Shown here: positions 1-5,958 of the stretch, one piece after another
Layout: each line of letters starts with the position of its first letter
How positions within the stretch are numbered: position 1 is the first letter of the stretch
DNA from: Campylobacteraceae bacterium
Lineage (GTDB): Bacteria > Campylobacterota > Campylobacteria > Campylobacterales > Campylobacteraceae
DNA length: 6,073 bases
Assembly (NCBI GenBank): GCA_031282125.1
Contig: JAITEH010000178.1
Span: forward strand, 1 to 6,073
Direction of reading: 5' to 3'
Position numbers and translations under genes: made by a program
The notes under the pieces: generated by a model
Told to the model about the DNA's origin: nothing
The model's input: the letters and a program-made list of their open reading frames with translations, nothing else
The model's database searches: none

Positions 1-2138
1 TTGCCGTCTGTCGCGCTAAAATTAAACGTTTCAAGCTCTGCGTGATTTGTAACGCGGAAAGTGTAAACAGTATCGGTATTTAGCGGTATATTTGTATTTG
101 ACGGGGCTGTTACGCTTACCGTCTGCGGAGTGATTTTGTGAGATAAAACCCTTTGAAATTCTGCACCGTTTTCATCTTTGCCGACAGCGTAAACGGTAAA
201 ATCTTCATTTGGGACTAAAAAATCGTCTTTGAAAAATATCGTTTCTGTTTTGGAGCGTTTAGCAGTCGCATTAATCGTCAAGGATTCGATTAAACTGCCG
301 TTGTTTGATACGAGTTCAAGCCTTACGTCCGAGACTGTGCCGTATAATGCGGCTTCAACGGCAGAAGTAGTTCCCGCAACGGGAAAGCCGTCCGTTTCAA
401 AAAAGCTTTCATGTCTTGGCTCTATGAATTTGAAATCGTCAAACGAGAGCGAGCTGTTCCCCGCTGCGCTAATCGTAAATTTACTGCTGCCTTTTACGTC
501 AATCTTCCATGTTCCGATATCGGGATTTCTTATATCGTAAACTGCGGCGGACGATAATACCGTCTGTTCCGAGTCTAATTCGTCTGCTTTGACAATGCTT
601 CCGTCAGGTCGTATGAGCAAAACCGCGGCATTTCCGTCCGTTATGCTGACGGAGACTGATAACTTGTCTGTTTTGGAGTCAACTTTAAACTCATACGAAT
701 TGGTATCTTCGCCGTCGATATTTGCGATTTGGACATGGTGGTTGCTTGTCAAGATATCGGACAACCGCGCCAATTGCCCAGCTTCTGATTTATTGATAAT
801 AAATGTCTGACCGCCTGTTGCGCCCGATATCTCCGAGTAACTCGAATCATCAAATGAGCACTGTCCGCTAAGTACGCTGTTGATGTTTATATGATTTCTG
901 TTTGCGAGTATGGACGCGGCTTTTGCATCATCAATGTCCTTCATGGAAGCGTCCGTATAGACAAACAGCGTACTTCCCGACGTGAGAGAGAGGACGGTTT
1001 TGTAGATATTAAGCCCCGATAGTTCTGGGCACTCTACGCCGCTATCTTTTTTTGCATGCAGATTTGACAATACGTTAAAAAAGGCGTTTGAGCGCGTCAA
1101 TACCGAATGTTCTGGGATAGAGGGGTTATTTGCCGTAGAAATCACATAAAGCGGCGGCTCTTCATCTGTTCCGATTTTAGATTGTACGACTTGCGCAACG
1201 GCTGTTTTTACTCCGTCTATCTCTTCTGCCATATTTGCCGAAGCGCTTATGATAAATCCGACGGTTGCGCCGCCAAGTCCAAGAAACTTCCTAAATGCGC
1301 TATCTCCGTTCACTTCGCCCTCTTTGGCTATCAGCGTATCTTTTATATTGTGGAAATAATTGACGGTTGCTATTTTGGCTGCGATTGCCGCCTCTGCATG
1401 AAAGGTATTATGCGGAGAGATAACAAGTCCTATGCCAAAAGCCCCGAAACTGCAAACAGACGCGTCTTTGTTGATACCTTCCAATCCGTATCCGTCAAGA
1501 AAACCGCCGTGAAAACATTTCTTTACGCCCTCAGGTATCTCGGATGTGCCTTTATAATAACCGCTTGTAAGTTTAGTCGTGATGATATTGTTTTTATTCA
1601 TGAGCGCGCAGGCTTTTGCAGACGAAGTCAGCGGGTGAATATGCACATATTCGCACGTGTCTTCATAAGGTTCTGCCACATTGCTTATAGGACCGTAACC
1701 CATCTCGTCGCTCGCTACCGCGCCGTATAGCTCTACCCAGTTTGAATGAGCGTAAAAATCCTGCAAAGTGTGAGTGGCTCCGCCGATAGTGTAGCGGGCG
1801 TCGTCTATTTTGCCCAGAAGCATTTCGCCGATTCCTTTTATCGTTTCATCTTTTACATTATTGCTGCATTGGGTTAATTGTTCGCCGTCGCAATGCCAAA
1901 TCGCTTTGCCGCTTCTGTCGTCAGCATCAACCTGCGAATTAGCTTTTGCTATAGCTCTGACAGCAGTTTTCATGGCACTGGTATATGCGCCGTGTCTATA
2001 CTCTTCATATATCTTGTCAAGCACTTCGGCTACCATCTTCTCGTGATACTCTCCCGGAACGAACATATATCTTGGCACAAAAGCATTGACATTTGTGCAT
2101 ATAGCGGCTGCCACAGCGATTTTAAATCCTAACTTCAT
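1..2138 (-). CDS. Secreted hemicentin/VWA7-like multidomain protein (Het-C-type N-domain + VWA + beta domains), 3' end missing
   Basis: The minus-strand frame is open from ATG at 2138-2136 through the left edge: 712 codons plus two bases, no stop. The start follows a strong Shine-Dalgarno. Residues 1-19 form a signal peptide (basic start, hydrophobic core, cleavage near VNA|F). Residues about 20-285 resemble the Het-C/VWA7 N-terminal domain: HCDGE at 82-86, HTLQDFYAHSNWVE at 122-135 and HNTFHAEAA at 243-251 supply possible metal ligands. Residues about 290-465 align by eye with the hemicentin VWA domain, including ECPE at 369-372, FVYTDA at 392-397 and SGQC at 424-427. Residues about 468-572 match the hemicentin galactose-binding-like domain (NPDIGTWKIDV at 538-548). 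An Ig/FN3-like domain follows (VPNEDF, EFQRVLS, about 575-670), then a further beta domain begins. Eight cysteines in the mature part suggest disulfides. The VWA metal motif is degenerate (see findings). Family membership is recalled, not searched. Function is unknown; adhesion, matrix interaction or hydrolysis of lipids are possibilities only. Confidence 0.87.
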   Translation of the reverse strand, partial: MKLGFKIAVAAAICTNVNAFVPRYMFVPGEYHEKMVAEVLDKIYEEYRHGAYTSAMKTAVRAIAKANSQVDADDRSGKAIWHCDGEQLTQCSNNVKDETIKGIGEMLLGKIDDARYTIGGATHTLQDFYAHSNWVELYGAVASDEMGYGPISNVAEPYEDTCEYVHIHPLTSSAKACALMNKNNIITTKLTSGYYKGTSEIPEGVKKCFHGGFLDGYGLEGINKDASVCSFGAFGIGLVISPHNTFHAEAAIAAKIATVNYFHNIKDTLIAKEGEVNGDSAFRKFLGLGGATVGFIISASANMAEEIDGVKTAVAQVVQSKIGTDEEPPLYVISTANNPSIPEHSVLTRSNAFFNVLSNLHAKKDSGVECPELSGLNIYKTVLSLTSGSTLFVYTDASMKDIDDAKAASILANRNHININSVLSGQCSFDDSSYSEISGATGGQTFIINKSEAGQLARLSDILTSNHHVQIANIDGEDTNSYEFKVDSKTDKLSVSVSITDGNAAVLLIRPDGSIVKADELDSEQTVLSSAAVYDIRNPDIGTWKIDVKGSSKFTISAAGNSSLSFDDFKFIEPRHESFFETDGFPVAGTTSAVEAALYGTVSDVRLELVSNNGSLIESLTINATAKRSKTETIFFKDDFLVPNEDFTVYAVGKDENGAEFQRVLSHKITPQTVSVTAPSNTNIPLNTDTVYTFRVTNHAELETFNFSATDG

Positions 2139-2143
2139 GTTAT

Positions 2144-2148
2144 CCTCC
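2144..2148 (-). promoter_or_regulatory. Shine-Dalgarno of the hemicentin-like gene
   Basis: On the minus strand GGAGG lies five bases before the ATG at 2138. It is the strongest ribosome binding site in the window. Together with the signal peptide that begins immediately at this ATG, it fixes the start of the gene. Confidence 0.85.
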
Positions 2149-2183
2149 CAAATGTAAAATTATTTTTTATATTAATATGTATT

Positions 2184-2212
2184 TATAATATTTTGATTGC
2201 GGATTTATTGTA
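2184..2212 (-). promoter_or_regulatory. Candidate promoter region for the hemicentin-like gene
   Basis: On the minus strand TACAAT (plus positions 2207-2212) fits the nTAnaaT form of the Campylobacterota -10 element, and would start transcription around 2200, leaving a leader of about 60 bases. Overlapping alternatives of TATTAT/TATAAA type lie at about 2184-2192. No convincing -35 is visible, and in sequence this rich in A/T such boxes arise by chance, so the exact element is uncertain. Confidence 0.3.
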
Positions 2213-2314
2213 GTTATTTATGTTTTCTTCTTACTGAAATTAGATATATTTTTAATAATATTTACGATAGCAGTTTCAAAACTCTACAAACAAAGAATTT
2301 ATTATAAAATAGTT

Positions 2315-2340
2315 AATATATAGTTATATTTAAGAAATAT
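2315..2340. repeat. Two short adjacent AT-only dyads
   Basis: AATATA-TAGT-TATATT (2315-2330) and ATATTT-AAG-AAATAT (2326-2340) are perfect six-base inverted repeats that overlap each other. They could be a regulator site upstream of the operon, but composition this rich in A/T makes chance dyads common, so only the sequence pattern is certain. Confidence 0.35.
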
Positions 2341-2361
2341 CTTATGGAAATAAAGATTTGC

Positions 2362-2382
2362 CAAAAAATATGCAAAAAATAT
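2362..2382. repeat. Tandem A-tract direct repeat with 11-base period
   Basis: CAAAAAATAT occurs at 2362-2371 and again at 2373-2382. The A tracts are centred 11 bases apart and continue, at about ten-base steps with one gap, into T tracts at 2393-2399 and 2406-2409. This is one tract per helical turn, the pattern of bent DNA and of the periodic A/T signal that replaces the -35 box in Campylobacterota promoters. Confidence 0.6.
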
Positions 2383-2411
2383 TTGCAAGAGCTTTTTTTA
2401 AGAGATTTTAA

Positions 2412-2419
2412 GATAAAAT
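2412..2419 (+). promoter_or_regulatory. Extended -10 promoter element of the operon
   Basis: GATAAAAT matches the gnTAnaaT consensus recalled for Campylobacter/Helicobacter housekeeping promoters, and is preceded by phased A/T tracts. Its last T at 2419 would put transcription start at about 2425-2427, which is the start codon of the methyltransferase gene at 2426. No Shine-Dalgarno lies before that ATG (the preceding bases are CCCTCC), consistent with a leaderless message. Confidence 0.55.
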
Positions 2420-2425
2420 CCCTCC

Positions 2426-3109
2426 ATGTTAATTTATGGAAAGCAACTTTTTTTACATATATTGGAGCAGTATCCAAAACGGATTTTGGCTGTTTATTTA
2501 GCCAAAGAGTGTGATAAAAAACTGTTTTCGAAGATAACAAAGCTAAATGTTAAAATAGAACGGTTGGATGAAAAAAAAGCTCAAGCTATGGCAAAAGGCG
2601 GAAATCATCAAGGGTTTTTGGCTGATATCGAACCGATTTTGCCCGTTTCGCTCCCAAGCCTAAAAAATGAGAGTTTTTTGGTTATGCTTTGCGGCGTTAC
2701 GGATATGGGAAATATAGGCGCTATAATTAGAAGCGCTCATGCTTTTGGTTTTGGCGGGATTATCGTCGCGGGACTGAAAGAGCTGAAAGTCGAAAATGTC
2801 TTGCGCACATCGAGCGCGGCGGCATTTGAGATTCCTATATGCGCGGTACAAAACCCACTGGACGCGATAAACGAACTAAAACTTTCGGGTTTTAGTATTT
2901 ATGGGGCGGATATGGCGGGAGAGAGCGCAAAGAGTGTGGAATTTGACAAAAAGATGGTTTTGATTTTGGGCAGTGAAGGAGAAGGACTTCCGCGCCGACT
3001 TCTTGACAAATGCGATAAAAGGGTGTGTATTAAAATGGCTAATGGATTTGACTCTTTAAATGTAAGCGCGGCAGCGGCAGTTTTGTTTGACAGGATTTAT
3101 AATGGATAG
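2426..3109 (+). CDS. rlmB: 23S rRNA (guanosine-2'-O-)-methyltransferase, RlmB/TrmH (SPOUT) family
   Basis: This 227-residue protein has the layout of SPOUT-class TrmH/RlmB enzymes, which transfer a methyl group from S-adenosylmethionine to a ribose 2'-OH, in RlmB on 23S rRNA (G2251, E. coli numbering). An N-terminal substrate-binding region (about 1-75) opens with IYGKQ and contains the GGNHQG signature at 58-63. The knotted catalytic domain shows motif 1 NIGAIIRSA (96-104; Arg102 is the expected catalytic arginine), motif 2 LGSEGEGL (181-188) and motif 3 SLNVSAAAA (210-218). The ATG at 2426 is supported by the family's usual start, although it has no Shine-Dalgarno. It is the first gene of the operon and its last eight bases overlap the next start. 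The TrmH/RlmB family is secure; the exact rRNA or tRNA target is inferred from family resemblance. Confidence 0.9.
   Translation: MLIYGKQLFLHILEQYPKRILAVYLAKECDKKLFSKITKLNVKIERLDEKKAQAMAKGGNHQGFLADIEPILPVSLPSLKNESFLVMLCGVTDMGNIGAIIRSAHAFGFGGIIVAGLKELKVENVLRTSSAAAFEIPICAVQNPLDAINELKLSGFSIYGADMAGESAKSVEFDKKMVLILGSEGEGLPRRLLDKCDKRVCIKMANGFDSLNVSAAAAVLFDRIYNG
3092..3095 (+). promoter_or_regulatory. Shine-Dalgarno deciding the start of the RodZ-like gene
   Basis: AGGA lies six bases before ATG 3102, inside the end of rlmB. It supports ATG 3102 over the in-frame TTG at 3087, which has no such site and would add five residues not expected of the family. Confidence 0.65.
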
Positions 3110-3929
3110 TATTAAGGCATTAGAGAAGATAGGACTTAGAGAAGTTTCAAGAAAAACTTATATTGAGCTTAGTTATCTCAAATTAATGGCAGACAGAGAT
3201 TTTGCGAAACTTCATCGCATCAAAACGCTTGGCTTTGTAAAAATAATTAAGCGCGAATACGGCATAGACATGAGCGATTGGGTCGCAGAGTTCGAAGCGT
3301 ATCTGCAAGAGCAGACTGAAAGCTCCGAGACGAAAAAAGATGAATCTTTGACGTCTAAAGAGTGGTATATCGACGGTCAAAAGAGGCTTTACGCTATCGC
3401 CGCTATAGCTGTTTTGGTAGTTGTTACGACGATTTTTTATATGCTTTTGAAATGGCGCGCGGTTTATGTGGAAGATACCTCTCCTTATAACAATATAATC
3501 ATAACAAACGAGTCTTTGCAAAGTGACACAGACGATACTAACGTCAGCGAAGCAACAAGCGTGGCAAACGAAACCGCTTTGGTCGAATCCCAAGAGGCTA
3601 TCGAGGATTATCCGCCCGATACGCCTGTTGCGCCGATAGAAGAGCAGCCTGTATTGATAGTGCCGAATACCGAGATTTGGGTCGGCGTGATAGACCTTAA
3701 GACTTTCAAAAGAAGTACGTATCTGCAAGGCGGCGATATCAAGCTCGATACTTCCAAGGAGCAGATCGTTATAACGGGACACGGCGATTTTAGCCTGAAA
3801 ACAACAGGCGGCGAAATGATAAAGAGATTTAACCCCCAATATATGATCTATCTGCATGTACAAAACGGTTCAGTGAAGCAGATAACCGAAGATGAATTTA
3901 TAGAGTTCAACAAAGGCAGACTCTGGTGA
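3102..3929 (+). CDS. RodZ-like single-pass inner-membrane protein with cytoplasmic HTH-like domain
   Basis: From ATG 3102 the protein has 275 residues. Residues 5-70 resemble the helix-turn-helix (HTH_25 type) domain of RodZ: GLREVSRKTYIELSYL, then DRDFAKLH, TLGFVKIIKREYG and a Leu/Phe-rich end. One membrane helix spans about 96-117, with basic residues on its inner side. An acidic Ser/Thr/Pro-rich linker (about 122-186) leads to a periplasmic beta-type domain (EIWVGVIDLKTFKR at 191-204 to the end), placed like the C-terminal domain of RodZ. RodZ links MreB to the cell-wall elongation machinery; whether this protein does so is inference. It corresponds by position and type to C. jejuni Cj0152c (putative membrane protein). 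It overlaps rlmB by eight bases and the next gene by four, so translational coupling is likely. A DTNVS sequon sits in the linker. Confidence 0.85.
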   Translation: MDSIKALEKIGLREVSRKTYIELSYLKLMADRDFAKLHRIKTLGFVKIIKREYGIDMSDWVAEFEAYLQEQTESSETKKDESLTSKEWYIDGQKRLYAIAAIAVLVVVTTIFYMLLKWRAVYVEDTSPYNNIIITNESLQSDTDDTNVSEATSVANETALVESQEAIEDYPPDTPVAPIEEQPVLIVPNTEIWVGVIDLKTFKRSTYLQGGDIKLDTSKEQIVITGHGDFSLKTTGGEMIKRFNPQYMIYLHVQNGSVKQITEDEFIEFNKGRLW

Positions 3930-4732
3930 GATATCTTTTTTTAGCCGTATTGTGTGTGGGTACGCTTTTTGCGAATGCGGCTTTAGATAAGGCGACTAGT
4001 TTTGCGAATGTAAATGTCGCATCATCAAAAAACCTTATCGCGTTTTTATTTCAAAATGAAGAGAAATATCTCAGTAAAGAGGGCGGCATAAACTCCATAC
4101 TGATACTGAAAACCCTCAAAGACAATTCGCTTTTGGAGCTTTACTCCAAAGAGCCTAAAGATTTTGAATTGACCTTTATCTCCAAGCAAAATCCGCTTCT
4201 TTTGATACGCGTTATCACAGAGTCGCTGAACTCCATGGGATATAACTTTTTTATAACGAAAAAAGCCGTCAAAACAGAAGAGGAGTTTGTCTGGACTATC
4301 TCTTTATCTACACAGAGTATCCCAAGTCCATTACTGCTAAATGACAATCTCAAAGCGCACGATACTGTGATTTTGGATATAGAAAAAGAGGGCGATAATT
4401 GGATTTATAACATCAATACCGATAACGCGAAGATAGACACTATACCCATTAACGCCAAGACAAGAGCGAGTCTCAAAAAACCGTTAACACCGTACATGAT
4501 AGCGATAAATAACAGTATGAATACGGTAACTTTTTGGGCTCATGTGTCTGATTACTGGCATCCGAGGATAAGTTTTTATACGCAAAATTTGCAGCTTATA
4601 AAGACGATAGAAGAAGATAAAAAAACGCAGAATATCAAGTTAAAACCGCCCAAAACCGCCGCATATATGAAAGTTGAAGACAAATACACACTTGAAAATA
4701 TCAAGCGCGGATTGAGCGTTTTGATTGAATAA
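3926..4732 (+). CDS. Exported periplasmic protein of unknown function (Cj0151c-type)
   Basis: The gene starts with GTG at 3926, overlapping the previous stop in GTGA, with AAAGG nine bases upstream. The 268-residue product begins with a typical type I signal peptide (MRYLFLAVLCVGTLFANA, cleavage after residue 18), and no Cys follows, so it is not a lipoprotein. The mature part has no further membrane helix and no cysteine. It appears mixed alpha/beta: residues 30-130 are Leu/Lys/Glu-rich, and a beta-rich section follows (VTFWAHVSDYWHP at 201-213). I recognise no catalytic motif or named domain. Its position matches C. jejuni Cj0151c, annotated only as a putative periplasmic protein. The four-base overlap with the RodZ-like gene suggests coordinated synthesis and perhaps contact in the periplasm (inference). 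Confidence 0.85.
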   Translation: MRYLFLAVLCVGTLFANAALDKATSFANVNVASSKNLIAFLFQNEEKYLSKEGGINSILILKTLKDNSLLELYSKEPKDFELTFISKQNPLLLIRVITESLNSMGYNFFITKKAVKTEEEFVWTISLSTQSIPSPLLLNDNLKAHDTVILDIEKEGDNWIYNINTDNAKIDTIPINAKTRASLKKPLTPYMIAINNSMNTVTFWAHVSDYWHPRISFYTQNLQLIKTIEEDKKTQNIKLKPPKTAAYMKVEDKYTLENIKRGLSVLIE

Positions 4733-4734
4733 TG

Positions 4735-4739
4735 AAGGA
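4735..4739 (+). promoter_or_regulatory. Shine-Dalgarno of the aminotransferase gene
   Basis: AAGGA lies five bases before ATG 4745 in the 12-base gap after the previous stop. It is a good site and confirms the start. Confidence 0.75.
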
Positions 4740-4744
4740 TAACA

Positions 4745-5956
4745 ATGTTTGATGAGATAAGATTTAATACTATAGAGAGACTGCCAAATTATGTATTTGC
4801 AGTAGTTAATGAGTTGAAGTTGAAAGCCAGACGAGCAGGCGAAGACGTTATAGATTTGTCCATGGGTAACCCCGACGGCAGAACGCCGCAGCATATTATC
4901 GACAAACTTATAGAGTCTGCGAACAAATCAAAAGTTCACGGCTATTCGGCAAGTATGGGTATATATAAGCTAAGACTTGCGATTTGCAACTGGTACAAAA
5001 GAAGATACGGCGTGGAGTTAGACCCAGACAGCGAAGCTATAGTTTCGCTTGGCAGTAAAGAGGGTTTTGCTCACCTCGTGCAGGCTATCACAAATCCAGG
5101 AGATGTCGCCGTAGTGCCCGACCCTGCGTATCCGATACACTCGTACGCTTTTATACTTGCAGGCGGCAACGTACACAAAATAAATCTTGATTTTAACAGC
5201 GAATTTGAGCTTGATAAAAAGAGTTTCTTTGCCAAACTGAAAGAGACGTTTGACAAATCCGTCCCGCGCCCAAAATATGTAGTGGTGAACTTCCCTCACA
5301 ATCCGACAACCGTGACGGTCGATAAATCTTTTTATGACGAATTAATCGCGCTTGCAAAAAAAGAGCGTTTTTATGTCATCAGCGATATAGCTTATGCGGA
5401 TTTGACGTATGACGGTTACAAAACCCCATCCATATTTGAAGTGGAAGGCGCAAAAGACGTGGCGGTCGAGAGTTTCACGCTTTCAAAAAGTTACAATATG
5501 GCAGGCTGGAGAGTAGGCTTCATCGTAGGTAACAAAAGACTTATCGCGGCTGTGAAAAAGATAAAATCATGGCTTGATTACGGTATTTTTACGCCTATCC
5601 AAGTAGCTTCTACGGTGGCTTTAGACGGACCGCAGGAGTGCGTTGAAGAGATAAAAGAGGTTTACAGAAAAAGACGCGATGTGCTTTGTGAAGTGTTTGA
5701 CGCGGCTGGCTGGCATATAGAAAAACCCAAATCAACAATGTTCGTTTGGGCAAAAATCCCAAAAGTCGCCGAGCATTTGGGAAGTTTGGAATTTTCAAAA
5801 CAACTTTTGACGGAAGCAAAAGTAGCTGTGAGCCCTGGCGTTGGATTTGGCGAACATGGAGAAGGATATGTGCGCATAGCTTTGATAGAGAATGAAAACC
5901 GCATCCGCCAAGCCGCCAGAAATATCAAAAAATATCTGAATTCAATAGAGAAATAA
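4745..5956 (+). CDS. alaC: PLP-dependent class I/II aminotransferase, AlaC (glutamate-pyruvate) type
   Basis: This 403-residue protein is a complete fold-type I aminotransferase. Visible landmarks are SMGNPDG (39-45, substrate/cofactor loop), the GYSAS segment (66-70), PDPAYP (125-130), NFPHNPT with Asn186, SDIAYAD with Asp214 (pairs with the pyridine nitrogen) and Tyr217, SKSYNMAGWR with Lys248 as the Schiff-base lysine and Arg256 for the phosphate, and Arg377 for the substrate alpha-carboxylate. The stretch from DIAYAD onward closely follows E. coli AlaC (YfdZ), including SLEFSKQLLTEAKV, VSPGVGFG and ALIENENRIRQA. AlaC makes alanine from pyruvate and glutamate. Relatives are often labelled LL-diaminopimelate or aspartate aminotransferase, so substrate is less certain than family. 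It sits two bases before hom, hinting at a role near aspartate-family amino acids. C. jejuni Cj0150c is the positional equivalent. Confidence 0.9.
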   Translation: MFDEIRFNTIERLPNYVFAVVNELKLKARRAGEDVIDLSMGNPDGRTPQHIIDKLIESANKSKVHGYSASMGIYKLRLAICNWYKRRYGVELDPDSEAIVSLGSKEGFAHLVQAITNPGDVAVVPDPAYPIHSYAFILAGGNVHKINLDFNSEFELDKKSFFAKLKETFDKSVPRPKYVVVNFPHNPTTVTVDKSFYDELIALAKKERFYVISDIAYADLTYDGYKTPSIFEVEGAKDVAVESFTLSKSYNMAGWRVGFIVGNKRLIAAVKKIKSWLDYGIFTPIQVASTVALDGPQECVEEIKEVYRKRRDVLCEVFDAAGWHIEKPKSTMFVWAKIPKVAEHLGSLEFSKQLLTEAKVAVSPGVGFGEHGEGYVRIALIENENRIRQAARNIKKYLNSIEK

Positions 5957-5958
5957 TC

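Larger units (their letters stand above)
2139..2425. other. AT-rich divergent intergenic region
   Basis: These 287 bases separate the minus-strand secreted protein from the plus-strand operon. Counting by hand, only 28 of the 180 bases at 2161-2340 are G or C, far below the flanking genes. I found no credible coding frame, tRNA or terminator hairpin with a U tract. It must hold the promoters for both directions and possibly shared regulation. Confidence 0.8.

Noticed and set aside
229..810. Small plus-strand open frames at 229-540 and 589-810
   Set aside because: Both are antisense to the beta-domain part of the secreted protein and show no coding features of their own.
1107..1730. Plus-strand open frame of 207 codons inside the hemicentin-like gene
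   Set aside because: It is antisense to a frame with continuous recognisable protein domains, its translation is rich in Cys and Arg with no family resemblance, and it has no ribosome site of note.
2313..2540. Minus-strand small open frame across the operon promoter and start of rlmB
   Set aside because: It overlaps the rlmB N-terminus and the AT-rich promoter. Its Lys/Phe/Tyr/Ile-rich translation is what AT-rich noncoding sequence gives by chance.
3087..3101. TTG at 3087 as the start of the RodZ-like gene
   Set aside because: ATG 3102 has AGGA six bases upstream and begins the family-like N-terminus. The TTG would only add five residues within the end of rlmB.
3183..3863. Minus-strand open frame of 226 codons opposite the RodZ-like gene
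   Set aside because: It is a shadow of the sense gene. Its translation is His/Tyr/Cys/Arg-rich without any motif, and the sense frame has a membrane helix, known fold and tight operon spacing.
4733..4744. Possible promoter or terminator between the periplasmic gene and the aminotransferase
   Set aside because: The gap is only 12 bases and is filled by the ribosome site. No hairpin with a U tract and no -10 element fits there.
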